From the IMG/VR virus record IMGVR_UViG_3300006793_000075, positions 1 through 42,681 of that record: a stretch of DNA of 42,681 nt; one strand, written 5' to 3'. Of this stretch, positions 19,187 through 28,300 are shown piece by piece (the stretch's first letter is position 1; the number at the start of each line of letters is the position of its first letter). The notes below the pieces were generated by a model, which saw nothing but the letters and a program-made list of their open reading frames with translations, had not been told where the DNA came from and made no database searches. Origin of the DNA: a virus. A program made the position numbers and the translations under genes.

Positions 19187-21208
19187 ATGGCATATAGTGT
19201 AAATTTTACAAATTCGATTAATAAGAATCCTATTGTCATTGATGACAATAGTCGTAACACTGTTGATACTTCGTTAACTTTTATAGGGCGTAACGAAGCA
19301 AGTTACGGACAAGCGATTGCAGAAAACTTTTTACATGTATTAGAAAACTTTGCAAACGTTACTCCACCAAATAATCCAATTGAAGGACAAGTTTGGTTTG
19401 ATAGTGCAACTAACAGATTAAAAATTAATGATTCAACAGCAGGTTCTGCAAACTGGAGACCAGCAGGAGGCGTACATGTTGAAGCAGTTGAACCAACAAA
19501 TCCACTAACAGGAGATGTTTGGGTTGATACAACAAACAATCAACTTTACATTTATACAGGTGCGGCATTCCAATTAGTTGGACCAAACTTTGCAGGCGGC
19601 CTTAAAGCAGGTGCTCAAGCAGAAGAAGTTGTTGATACACAAAATACTACTCATACAGTAATTAAAAACTATGTTGCAGATAAAGTTGTAACAATTATTT
19701 CAAAAGATCAATTTATTCCAAGACAAAAAATTGAAGGATTTGTAGAATTGTTTCCAGGTATTAATATTTCTTCTACAGATTTTGACAACAATGGAATATT
19801 ATTAAACAAATTACATGCAACAGCAACAAGGGCAGATGCATTAAATGTAACACAACCTGCTATTGAAACTGTAAATGCAAATAACTTTATAAGAAGTGAT
19901 ATTACAGATACAATGAACGGTCAGTTGTTTGTAAGAAACGACGGTGGTGTAACAGTTGGATCAAATCAAATTTTTAACTTAGAGATTGCAAGTAACAATG
20001 CTGTAATTAAAAATAACTCATTAGATGGTAACATTGACTTTAAAGTTTTTCCAGAAGCAGATAGAGATGTTGTTACTGTTATGCGTGTTGACGGAAGAAA
20101 CAAACGTATAGGTATTAATCAAGTTTCACCAACAGTAGCATTAGATGTAACTGGTAGTGGACACTTTACACAAAATTTACAATTATCAGCAACAGATACA
20201 TCAACATCAACATCAACCGGAGCACTTATTGTTGCAGGTGGTGCAGGTATTGCAGAAAACTTATTTGTTGGCGGTAATGCAAACTTCCAAGGACATATTC
20301 AAGTTGGCGAAACAGGTAGTGGTACAGTTGCTATTCAACCCACAGACAATGGAACACAAGCGTTTGATAAATCATTAGACATTGGTACTACAAACAATTC
20401 ATTTAGAAATGTTTATTCAGAAACATTTACAGGTAGACTAGTAGGTAGTGTTGTTGGTGATGTATTTGGTAACATTAATGGTACAGCAGATAGACTAGTT
20501 GCTTCAACAGTATTTAAAATTGGCGGACACGTTGCTGACTCTACAGGATTTAGTTTTGATGGTCAAACAGGTGGCGCAGAAAAAGTATTCAACGTAACAT
20601 TAACACAAGATGCTATTTCAGATCAAACAGCAGTTACAGACAACGAAAACGATGACGAATTATTAATTGTTAGATCAGGACAAGGACTTAAACGTACTAA
20701 AAGATCTAACTTTTTTGCAGGTGCTTCATTAGTACCAATTGGGGCAATTATGCCTTACGCAGGACCTATTACAACATTTGCAGATATTCCAAGTGGATAT
20801 TTGTTATGTGATGGATCAGAAGTTGCACAAGGTATATATCCAGACTTATTTGATGTAATTGCATTTACATACGGTGCTGGTGTTAACCCAAGTACATTTA
20901 AATTACCAGACTTACGTGGTAGATTTCCACTAGGTTTAGACAACATGGACAATGGAACTACAGTAAACGATGTTAGTGGTTCAGCAGTTGATGCAGGTGG
21001 TGGTACAGCAAACAGAGTTACAAATACTAGTGCAAGGTCACTAGGTGGTTCAGGAGGTGTTGAGCAAATCGATACAACTAACGTTGCATTTGGTAGTGGT
21101 ACACAATTCAGTGATACAACAGGAAGCGGACCATATCAGAATCAAAATGTAATGAATCCATATTTGGCGTTAAGTTACATTATTAGATCAGGGGAGCCAG
21201 CGGCGTAA
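19187..21208 (+). CDS. Tail-collar fibre protein, paralogue 1
   Basis: A 673-aa fibre-like protein. Residues about 1-130 form the module shared with the genes at 21208, 23061 and 26451 (FIGRNEASYGQAIAENFLHV, then GQVWFD, then GDVWVDTTNNQLYIY and a GP turn). The middle is a beta-rich shaft with FRNVYSETFTGRLVGSVVGD. Residues about 516-590 are a phage tail collar domain (PIGAIMPYAGP, IPSGYLLCDGS, FKLPDLRGRFPLG), the fold found in T4 gp12 short tail fibres. The shared module is probably the baseplate attachment end and the collar domain the distal end. It starts with ATG at 19187 just after the preceding gene (CGAAATGG), and its TAA overlaps the next ATG (TAATG). Confidence 0.8.
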   Translation: MAYSVNFTNSINKNPIVIDDNSRNTVDTSLTFIGRNEASYGQAIAENFLHVLENFANVTPPNNPIEGQVWFDSATNRLKINDSTAGSANWRPAGGVHVEAVEPTNPLTGDVWVDTTNNQLYIYTGAAFQLVGPNFAGGLKAGAQAEEVVDTQNTTHTVIKNYVADKVVTIISKDQFIPRQKIEGFVELFPGINISSTDFDNNGILLNKLHATATRADALNVTQPAIETVNANNFIRSDITDTMNGQLFVRNDGGVTVGSNQIFNLEIASNNAVIKNNSLDGNIDFKVFPEADRDVVTVMRVDGRNKRIGINQVSPTVALDVTGSGHFTQNLQLSATDTSTSTSTGALIVAGGAGIAENLFVGGNANFQGHIQVGETGSGTVAIQPTDNGTQAFDKSLDIGTTNNSFRNVYSETFTGRLVGSVVGDVFGNINGTADRLVASTVFKIGGHVADSTGFSFDGQTGGAEKVFNVTLTQDAISDQTAVTDNENDDELLIVRSGQGLKRTKRSNFFAGASLVPIGAIMPYAGPITTFADIPSGYLLCDGSEVAQGIYPDLFDVIAFTYGAGVNPSTFKLPDLRGRFPLGLDNMDNGTTVNDVSGSAVDAGGGTANRVTNTSARSLGGSGGVEQIDTTNVAFGSGTQFSDTTGSGPYQNQNVMNPYLALSYIIRSGEPAA

Positions 21209-23046
21209 TGAGTTATACAGTAAACAAAACAAACGGTTCAGTTTTAACTATTGTCGGTGACGGTACAGTTGATGCAACATCAACAGATATTACACTAGTT
21301 GGTAGAAAATACAGTGGGTACGGAGAAGTACTTAACGAAAATACAATTAAGTTATTAGAAAATTTTGCAAACAGAACAGCACCTAACTCACCGTTAGAAG
21401 GACAAGTTTGGTATGATACATTAGAAGGACGTTTAAAAGTTTATACTGGTAGCGTTTTTAAACCAACTGGTGGTCCTTTAGTTCAAGATACAGAACCAGC
21501 AGGATTAGTTATTGGTGATTTATGGATTAACAACGAAGCAAACCAACTTTACTTTTATGACGGAGTGGATCTAAGTTTAGCAGGTCCTATATATTCAAAT
21601 GCAGAAGGTAAGCATGGGTGGATTGTAGAAAACCTTGTTGACACAGGAAACAATGGGCGTTCAATTACAGGTTTATGGGTAAACGGAGAACGTATAGGTA
21701 TTTTAAGTAGATACCAATTTACACCACAAACAGCAATTAATGGATTTGCAAGTATTAATGTTGGTTTAAATTTTAGTACGGCAGTAACAGGATTAAAATT
21801 ACACGGTACAGCAACATCAGCAGATGCAGTTGCAGGTATTGCTCCTGGACAGTTTTTACGTTCAGATGAAAGTGATATTACAACAGGTACACTTGGTGTA
21901 CTTAATGATGGCGGACTTACATTAGGTTCTTCTAGTAACTTTACACAATTTATTAGTAGTACTGTAACAACATTTAAAAACAACCTACAAGATAGAGATT
22001 GGTTACTACAGGTTAACTCAAGTGTTACCGGTGGATTAACAAATGCAATTGATATTGATAGTTCTTCACTTACACTAAAATTATTTGAAGGTAGAGAAAC
22101 TAGTAACGTTGTAATGGGTGGTGATTTAACTATTGATGGAAATCTTATTGTAAGTGGAGACACAACAACAGTTAATGTTGCTACAATGAGGGTTGAAGAT
22201 AAAAACATTGAACTTGCATACGGCGGAACGCCAACTGATACACTAGCAAACGGTGGAGGTATTACTCTTAAAGGTACAACTGATCATACAATTAATTGGG
22301 CAAACAGCACAACAAATTGGACTACTAGTGATAACTTTGGTGTTGCATCAGGTAAGCATTTCCATGTAAATGATGTATTAGTATTAAGCAATGACACTTT
22401 AGGTGCAGGAGTTGTAAATTCAAGTTTAACAAATGTAGGAACACTTACAGAATTACAAGTTGATAGTTTAGAACTAAATGGTAACACAATTTCTACTATT
22501 ACAACAAACACAGATTTAAATATTGATGTACATGGTACAGGTAATGTTGTATTTGATAATGAAGAATCAACACCAGTTACACAAATTAAAGGTGTAGCAG
22601 ATCCAACAGTGGCACAAGATGTTGCTACTAAAAATTATGTTGATACAGAAATTACAAATCAAGATATCATTATAACTATGAACGTTACAGGAATGGCAAG
22701 TCAAAACACAGTTGAAATTCCAGCAGAATTAGCAAAACTAGCACCACCAGTAAATTACCAAGTTGGTACACAAGCAAGAATATTGTGTGAAACACTTTCA
22801 CTTGCAGGTACACCAACTACTATTACAACAAACACAGGAACAACTACAGGTTTAACAAACGAATTATTAGTTAATCAAGTAGCAGTAGACAAAGATGGAA
22901 GTGTAAGTAGTGCAAGTGTAGTACAGAGTCTGAGTTTTCCAAATGGTATAACACCAAGTGGTAACTCAATTGCAGTAGCAAGAACAACTAAAATATTCGA
23001 AATCCAAACAGGTCCATTAAGATGGGCGTATGTGAGTGATGTGTAA
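21208..23046 (+). CDS. Fibre-like virion protein, paralogue 2
   Basis: A 612-aa member of the four-gene fibre family. The N-terminal 130 residues match the shared module (TDITLVGRKYSGYGEVLNEN, LLENFANRTAPNSPLEGQVW, WINNEANQLYFYDG). The centre is a repetitive beta-rich shaft. The C-terminal part begins with KNYVDTEI and continues with a block, LAPPVNYQVGTQARIL, that has a clear counterpart in the next gene (LAPPENFKEGTTARIL). There is no collar domain, so it ends differently from paralogue 1. It starts by TAATG overlap, with GGGGAG upstream as ribosome-binding site. A role as a tail fibre or baseplate appendage follows from family and position. The receptor is unknown. Confidence 0.75.
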   Translation: MSYTVNKTNGSVLTIVGDGTVDATSTDITLVGRKYSGYGEVLNENTIKLLENFANRTAPNSPLEGQVWYDTLEGRLKVYTGSVFKPTGGPLVQDTEPAGLVIGDLWINNEANQLYFYDGVDLSLAGPIYSNAEGKHGWIVENLVDTGNNGRSITGLWVNGERIGILSRYQFTPQTAINGFASINVGLNFSTAVTGLKLHGTATSADAVAGIAPGQFLRSDESDITTGTLGVLNDGGLTLGSSSNFTQFISSTVTTFKNNLQDRDWLLQVNSSVTGGLTNAIDIDSSSLTLKLFEGRETSNVVMGGDLTIDGNLIVSGDTTTVNVATMRVEDKNIELAYGGTPTDTLANGGGITLKGTTDHTINWANSTTNWTTSDNFGVASGKHFHVNDVLVLSNDTLGAGVVNSSLTNVGTLTELQVDSLELNGNTISTITTNTDLNIDVHGTGNVVFDNEESTPVTQIKGVADPTVAQDVATKNYVDTEITNQDIIITMNVTGMASQNTVEIPAELAKLAPPVNYQVGTQARILCETLSLAGTPTTITTNTGTTTGLTNELLVNQVAVDKDGSVSSASVVQSLSFPNGITPSGNSIAVARTTKIFEIQTGPLRWAYVSDV

Positions 23047-23060
23047 GGAAATAAAGAGCG

Positions 23061-25454
23061 ATGCCATATCAAATAGATAAAACAGACGGAACAGTACTAG
23101 TAACATTAGCCGACGGAGTTGTAGACAATTCAACAGACTTACAACTTGTAGGTAGAAATGTTGCAGGCTACGGTGAGCAACAAAATGAAAACTTTGTTAA
23201 GTTATTAGAAAACTTTGCAAGAGCAGATACACCACCAAGTAAACCGCAGGTTGGCCAATTATGGTTTGATAAAAATGCAGACAAACTTCGTCCAAGTGTG
23301 TTTGATGGAGTACATTGGCGTAACCTTTCAATTACACAAGTTTCAGCAACAGAGCCACAAGGACAAAAAGAAGGTGACCTATGGTGGGATACTGTAAACA
23401 ATAAATTATATGTTTTTGTTGCAGACGGTAATCAACACGTATTAGTAGGTCCTGAAAGTATATTAGGCTTTGGTAAAACAAAGTGGGAAACAACTAAACT
23501 TACAGACACATCAGCAGGTGAACATCCAGTTAGTATTGGATATGTTGATGGTAGTGCATATATGGTAATGGCAGATACTGCATTTGAAATTGATCAAACA
23601 GTAACACCTTTAACTGGATTTACAAGAATAGGCGAAGGCCTAACTTCTAAAGGAACAAACATTGACGGAGTAACATCAGGAACTACAAGATTTTTTGGTA
23701 CAGCAGGTGATGCAGATAGACTAGGCGGACGTTTAGCAAGTACATGGGCAAATAGAAACGACAACGAAATTATTACAGGAACATATAGTTTTCAAAATGA
23801 TGGTGGTATTACAATAGGTGATACACTTGAATTAAGTTTAAAAGTTATTAATGCTAACGAACCAAGTATTTTTGCAGAGTTTGGAGACCAATTAAATTTA
23901 GGTGTTAACTATTCAGGTAGTGGATTTGATAAAACAACAATTTACTTAAAAGAAAAAAGTGTGTTACCTTATGCTAACAACGAAGTTAGTTTAGGATCTC
24001 CAAGTAGAAACTTTAGAAACGTATATGCAACAGACATTTATGCAAACTTTATTGGTACACTTGCAGGATCTATGGTTGGTACAACAACAGGTGCTAACAG
24101 AGGTCCACTACAAGATAGTTCAGGAGCGACAGTTATTGATCCAGATACAGGATTATCTTACACAATTAACGTTGGTAATTCACAAGCAACAAACGGGTTA
24201 ACAGTAGTAGATGTTGATGCAACTACAACAGCACCGATTGTACCAACTAGTGCAGGAACACTTAGAGGTAGATTTGAAGGTTCGTCTGCATTTGTTGATT
24301 ACGGAGTTTATACTAATCAAAATAATGTATTAGCAGGATCAAACACTTATAACGGTACATCAGTTTTTAACGGAAGTTCTACGCATACAGCATTAACTTC
24401 AACAAACGTAAACTTATCAGTTGGTAGAATTGGTAGAGGAGCAATTACAAGTCCTAATCCAGATCCAAACACTACTATTGGAGATTTATTAATTGATAGA
24501 GTAACTATTAACGAATCTAAAATACAAGATAGTGATATAAGAGCAGGAACAATTACAAACGGTACTGTAATTGACGGAGCCGACATTGGCCAAAATGCAC
24601 CAGCAATACAAGTTAAAGCACAAAAATTTGTTGATGCTGTTGGAGCAGAAGTAACACGTATTAGTGATGATGGACAATTTTTACAAAACAGTACAACTAA
24701 CCTTGTTACTGAACGTGCTATTAAAGAATATGTAGATACAACATTCCAGTCAACAGGACAAGACATACAGTTTTATCTTGATACTAAAGATATGACAACA
24801 TCAGATGTTGGAACACAACTTACAAGACTTGCACCACCTGAAAACTTCAAAGAAGGAACTACAGCAAGAATTTTAGGTAGTTATTATTATGGCGATTTAG
24901 GAACAGATAGTAGCGGACAACCTTTCTTTGTAAAGAAATATGGTACTACTGTTCAAAGAGGTATTGGTTATATTGGAGGACGAACTGTTACTAGAGCAAT
25001 TGGTGCAGTACAAGGATTAATTAATAAAAAATCTGCAACACAAGGTTATGAATTTCAATTAAGTGCAACAGGAAGCATTACAACTGATACTCAAACACAT
25101 AATCCAAATACAAATCAAGGTGACTTTACACAAAAATTAGGTAATGGTACTATTGACGGTTGGTATGTATTTCCAAATGCTCCATTAAACGGAGACCAAG
25201 CAGATGAATTTTCAACTGATGCAGTACAAGGTGCAAAAGTAGTTGTAGTAAGAAATGGTCTAGTAGAAACTTATAGTTCAAGTGACAGTATTTTACAACT
25301 AGTAGTTGGCAACGTTACGTTTACTAGAGCGGCGGCTAGTTACTGGAATGGTACAGTTAGCCTTGCAGGATATGCAGTGGCAGTACAAGGATATGCATTT
25401 GATAGAACTTCAAGAACAAGTTCTGCGGCATGGGTATATAGGGGTAATATTTAA
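23061..25454 (+). CDS. Fibre-like virion protein, paralogue 3
   Basis: A 797-aa fibre-family protein and the longest of the four. The shared N-terminal module is clear (LVGRNVAGYGEQQNENFVKL, PQVGQLWFD, EGDLWWDTVNNKLYVF). The shaft contains the frequent fibre motif SLGSPSRNFRNVYATDIYAN followed by Gly/Thr turns. The C-terminal block starts at AIKEYVDTTF and DIQFYLDTKDM, with LAPPENFKEGTTARIL as in paralogue 2, and then continues into a unique end that closes with SAAWVYRGNI. AAGGA lies about 12 bases before the ATG. Its stop overlaps the following oxygenase gene (TTTAATG), so the two are translationally coupled. Confidence 0.75.
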   Translation: MPYQIDKTDGTVLVTLADGVVDNSTDLQLVGRNVAGYGEQQNENFVKLLENFARADTPPSKPQVGQLWFDKNADKLRPSVFDGVHWRNLSITQVSATEPQGQKEGDLWWDTVNNKLYVFVADGNQHVLVGPESILGFGKTKWETTKLTDTSAGEHPVSIGYVDGSAYMVMADTAFEIDQTVTPLTGFTRIGEGLTSKGTNIDGVTSGTTRFFGTAGDADRLGGRLASTWANRNDNEIITGTYSFQNDGGITIGDTLELSLKVINANEPSIFAEFGDQLNLGVNYSGSGFDKTTIYLKEKSVLPYANNEVSLGSPSRNFRNVYATDIYANFIGTLAGSMVGTTTGANRGPLQDSSGATVIDPDTGLSYTINVGNSQATNGLTVVDVDATTTAPIVPTSAGTLRGRFEGSSAFVDYGVYTNQNNVLAGSNTYNGTSVFNGSSTHTALTSTNVNLSVGRIGRGAITSPNPDPNTTIGDLLIDRVTINESKIQDSDIRAGTITNGTVIDGADIGQNAPAIQVKAQKFVDAVGAEVTRISDDGQFLQNSTTNLVTERAIKEYVDTTFQSTGQDIQFYLDTKDMTTSDVGTQLTRLAPPENFKEGTTARILGSYYYGDLGTDSSGQPFFVKKYGTTVQRGIGYIGGRTVTRAIGAVQGLINKKSATQGYEFQLSATGSITTDTQTHNPNTNQGDFTQKLGNGTIDGWYVFPNAPLNGDQADEFSTDAVQGAKVVVVRNGLVETYSSSDSILQLVVGNVTFTRAAASYWNGTVSLAGYAVAVQGYAFDRTSRTSSAAWVYRGNI

Positions 25455-25942
25455 TGTATGAAGTTGTTGATAACTTTATAACAAATGTTGATGGAATTAT
25501 GGAACTGGTTAAACAACACGAAGCAGAAGGGCGTTTTACTAATAGAGGAATTGGTGGAACAGACACTCATGCAACTGTGTATGGTGAAAGTCATTTTTCT
25601 AGTCTATATGAAAAAAATATGGATGAGAAATTAGTTGAAACAGTTTGGGAAACTATACCTAAAGAACGCAAGTGGTGTTCACAGATTGTTGTAAACAAAT
25701 ATAAACCTGGTGATTGGTTAATTAGACATCAAGATAGTGCAGGTGGGTATTGGAAGTTTATGCTAGTGTTTTTAACACAAGGTAAGCCTCATTTTAAGTA
25801 TTGGGACAAAGATGAAAAAGAACATTTAGTCCAAGAAGTAAAAGGTGCAATGTTTAAAATGCCAATTGAAACTTGGCACGAAGTAACAAAAATAGAAAAT
25901 GACGAAGAACCCAAGTATAGTCTTTGTCTAATATGGGAATAA
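25454..25942 (+). CDS. 2OG-Fe(II) oxygenase-like protein in the fibre operon
   Basis: A 162-aa protein with the layout of the 2-oxoglutarate/Fe(II)-dependent dioxygenase superfamily. The HxD iron motif is seen at H92-Q-D94 (KPGDWLIRHQDS), the distal iron ligand at H142 (ETWHEV) and a candidate 2OG-binding Lys at 154 (EPKYSLCLIWE). Between them lie the usual core strands (WKFMLVFLTQ, GAMFKMP). Such enzymes hydroxylate protein side chains, nucleic acids or small molecules; the substrate cannot be read from sequence. It overlaps the fibre gene before it by one base and is followed by a possible fibre-assembly protein. This suggests, but does not prove, action on fibre or other virion proteins. 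Confidence 0.65.
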   Translation: MYEVVDNFITNVDGIMELVKQHEAEGRFTNRGIGGTDTHATVYGESHFSSLYEKNMDEKLVETVWETIPKERKWCSQIVVNKYKPGDWLIRHQDSAGGYWKFMLVFLTQGKPHFKYWDKDEKEHLVQEVKGAMFKMPIETWHEVTKIENDEEPKYSLCLIWE

Positions 25943-25946
25943 GGAT

Positions 25947-26423
25947 ATGGCAAAAGAAAAATTTAAATTAATGTTTAATGCCAAAAACGGAACACTCTTA
26001 GGACATCTTCCTAAGGGCATGGACACTTTTGGTTTAGATCCTGCAGAAGTAAAAATAAGGACTGTACAATATGATCCTGAACAAGAAGTCTTCATAGGAA
26101 CTTATGCAGATGGAAAAGTTATTAAGATAAGCGATGCAGATGACGGCAAAGCATTTATTGATGAAGAGGTATTAAATGCAGGAGTGCAAGATGACATTGC
26201 TGAAAAATACCCAATGCATAGACAACTTAATATTATTATTGATATGTTAGATAAGTGTGATTATCCTAATACTCCAGAATTTAAGGAAATGGTAGAATAT
26301 ATTAAAGATTTACGTGAAATGAATAAAACACGTAAAGAGCAATATAAATCTAGCGATGCATACTTTTTTGCAGATAAAGAACTTTCTAAACTTGATCGCA
26401 AGAAACGTATGGGCGAAGCATAA
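25947..26423 (+). CDS. Unknown, possible fibre-assembly or minor virion protein
   Basis: A 158-aa soluble, charged protein that I do not firmly recognise. The N-terminal half is beta-like (FKLMFNAKNGTLLGHLPKGM, VQYDPEQEVFIGTYADGK). The C-terminal half is helical and starts with EKYPMHRQLNIIIDMLDKCD, a pattern reminiscent of tail-fibre chaperone-type proteins and of a small family found near fibre genes in marine phages. The end is very basic and acidic by turns (LSKLDRKKRMGEA). It starts 4 bases after the oxygenase stop with AAGGA just upstream, and precedes the fourth fibre gene. The chaperone role is an inference from position and the C-terminal pattern only. Confidence 0.4.
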   Translation: MAKEKFKLMFNAKNGTLLGHLPKGMDTFGLDPAEVKIRTVQYDPEQEVFIGTYADGKVIKISDADDGKAFIDEEVLNAGVQDDIAEKYPMHRQLNIIIDMLDKCDYPNTPEFKEMVEYIKDLREMNKTRKEQYKSSDAYFFADKELSKLDRKKRMGEA

Positions 26424-26450
26424 GGTAAATACTGCAAGTAGAGGAAAAAC

Positions 26451-28199
26451 ATGCCATATATTATTAATACATACAACGGACAACAAATTGCAGTAGTACA
26501 AGACGGTACTGTAGATAGTACTACAGATATTAAACTTGTAGGTAAAAACTATGCTGGATTTGGTGAAATCATTAATGAGAACTTTGTACACTTATTGGAA
26601 AGTTTCTCAGGTGCTAATCAACCACCTAACCCTTTAGCAGGACAAGTTTGGTATGATAGTGCTAACCGTGTTATTAAGTTTTATGATGGTAATAGATTTA
26701 GAATTGCAGGCGGTGCTGAAATTGGACCAAACCAACCAGTAGGTTTAGCACGTGGAGACCTTTGGTGGGAAACAGATGGTGAACAACTATATGTTTACAA
26801 CGGTGAAGATTTTATTCTTGTTGGTCCTGTAAGTACAGGTGGTGAAGGTGTATCACAGGTTACTTCAAGAGTAGTAAAAGATGTTAGTGCAAACGACAGA
26901 ACAATATTAACTTATACAGTTAATGACGCAGTAATGGGTATTACTGCTAAAGACGAATTTATATTAGATAGTTCTAAAAATCCTATTGCTGGATTTAGTT
27001 CAATCAAAAAAGGTTTTAACCTAGCAAACGAATCTTCAGTTCCAGGTATACGTTATCACGGAACAGCAGTAAATGCAGATAACTTAGGCGGAATTCCAGC
27101 GGCACAATATGTACTTAATAGTGGACTACAAAGTTTTGCAGATCAAGTTAAATTTTTAGGTGATGAAGGACTAACTGTAGGTGCAGGCGAAGATTTAAAA
27201 TTACACATCACAAGTGGTGATGTTGGAAACCTTACTAACCAAGTAGGTAATGCAATACAGTTTCAAGTTAATACAGGAACAGGTGCGGCAGTAGTTGCAA
27301 AGTTTAATCAAAATCAATTTTTACCAGCAACAAATAATACAGGATCATTAGGATCAATTAGTACACGTTGGGCAAACGTCTATTGTGGAAATATTGATAT
27401 TGATTCAACAGGAGTATTAACTGGTGACGTAACAGGTAACTTAACAGGTAACAGTGCAGGTACACATACTGGAGATGTAGTAGGTAACGTTACTGCAAGT
27501 ACAGGAACAAGTTCATTTAATAACCTTACTGTAAACGGTACATTAACTGCAACAGTACAAGGTACATCAGATGTTGCTAACAAATTAGTAGTAGATGCAG
27601 GTACAGCAAGAGAAGCAAATACGTTGCTTGTAAATAATAGTATTGTTGCTAGAGATTCAAACGGTGATATTAACGTAAACATCTTAAACGGTACTGCAAC
27701 TAACTCACAGGGATTAAATGGTGCTAGTGCAAGTACTACTGCAACAGCAGGTACTATTGCACAAAGAGATGGTAATAAAGATTTAACAGCAAGAAAGTTC
27801 TTAGGAACTGCAACCGCGGCACAGTTTGCTGACTTGGCTGAAATATACAAATCAGATTTAGATTACGAACCAGGTATAGTTTTAATATTTGGTGGTGATG
27901 AAGAAGTTACAACAACTGACAAGTTCTGTGATCATAGAATAGCAGGTATTGTTAGTACTGAACCAGCACACTTAATGAATTCAAATGCTGAAGGTGTTGC
28001 AGTAGCACTTAGAGGTAGAGTTCCGTGTATGATGGAAGGTCCTACTAAAAAAGGTGACCTGGTTGTAACAAGTCCAAAAAACGGAATAGCAACTTGCTTA
28101 TCAGCAGATAGTGCTTTACCTAGTTCAATTTGTATCCTAGGAAGATGCTTAGAAAACAATAATGAGCAAGGTATTAGACTAGTAGAAGTTGTAGTTTAA
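26451..28199 (+). CDS. Fibre-like virion protein, paralogue 4, distinct C-terminal domain
   Basis: A 582-aa fibre-family protein. The shared N-terminal module is present (TDIKLVGKNYAGFGEIINEN, GQVWYD, RGDLWWETDGEQLYVY). The shaft has SLGSISTRWANVYCGNIDID followed by Gly/Asn/Thr repeats (LTGDVTGNLTGNSAG). Residues about 460-582 form a separate C-terminal domain: ADLAEIYKSDLDYEPGIVL, then RIAGIVSTEPAHLMNS, then KKGDLVVTSPKNGIATCL. This resembles the Peptidase_G2/IMC-type C-terminal domain of phage appendage proteins, which helps trimerisation and can cleave itself off. The likeness is partial and I cannot confirm catalytic residues. The start has a good ribosome-binding site (AGAGGA, 7 bases before ATG). 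It is the last plus-strand gene. Confidence 0.75.
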   Translation: MPYIINTYNGQQIAVVQDGTVDSTTDIKLVGKNYAGFGEIINENFVHLLESFSGANQPPNPLAGQVWYDSANRVIKFYDGNRFRIAGGAEIGPNQPVGLARGDLWWETDGEQLYVYNGEDFILVGPVSTGGEGVSQVTSRVVKDVSANDRTILTYTVNDAVMGITAKDEFILDSSKNPIAGFSSIKKGFNLANESSVPGIRYHGTAVNADNLGGIPAAQYVLNSGLQSFADQVKFLGDEGLTVGAGEDLKLHITSGDVGNLTNQVGNAIQFQVNTGTGAAVVAKFNQNQFLPATNNTGSLGSISTRWANVYCGNIDIDSTGVLTGDVTGNLTGNSAGTHTGDVVGNVTASTGTSSFNNLTVNGTLTATVQGTSDVANKLVVDAGTAREANTLLVNNSIVARDSNGDINVNILNGTATNSQGLNGASASTTATAGTIAQRDGNKDLTARKFLGTATAAQFADLAEIYKSDLDYEPGIVLIFGGDEEVTTTDKFCDHRIAGIVSTEPAHLMNSNAEGVAVALRGRVPCMMEGPTKKGDLVVTSPKNGIATCLSADSALPSSICILGRCLENNNEQGIRLVEVVV

Positions 28200-28300
28200 G
28201 GTATCTTAAACGCATTTTAAGCGTCATACAGCGGTGTTATATACTATATGCTACAATTATGTTGTTTGCTGTATAACGTTAAAATAAGACGGTTTAAATG
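28200..28300. other. Convergent intergenic junction
   Basis: This is the 101-base gap where the plus-strand virion module and the minus-strand module meet. It is AT-rich. It holds a weak hairpin with arms CTTAAA (28205-28210) and TTTAAG (28216-28221), and a 7-base inverted repeat ATACAGC/GCTGTAT (28226-28232 and 28268-28274) around a 35-base loop. There is no GC-rich stem with a T-run, so a classical Rho-independent terminator is not seen. A bidirectional stop for transcription is expected here from gene layout. Confidence 0.4.

Noticed and set aside
21555-22208. 217-codon open frame on the minus strand inside fibre paralogue 2
   Set aside because: It is antisense to a clear fibre gene with normal codon use; the product is a Ser/Leu/Pro/Val-rich shadow typical of reversed Thr/Gly-rich fibres, and no ribosome-binding site was noticed.
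27380-27850. 156-codon minus-strand frame inside fibre paralogue 4
   Set aside because: Hydrophobic reversed reading of the Gly/Asn/Thr repeat region; no start signal noticed and no relation to neighbours.
28200-28300. Strong bidirectional Rho-independent terminator at the convergent junction
   Set aside because: Only weak AT-rich stems and a long-loop inverted repeat are visible; there is no GC-rich stem with a T-run.
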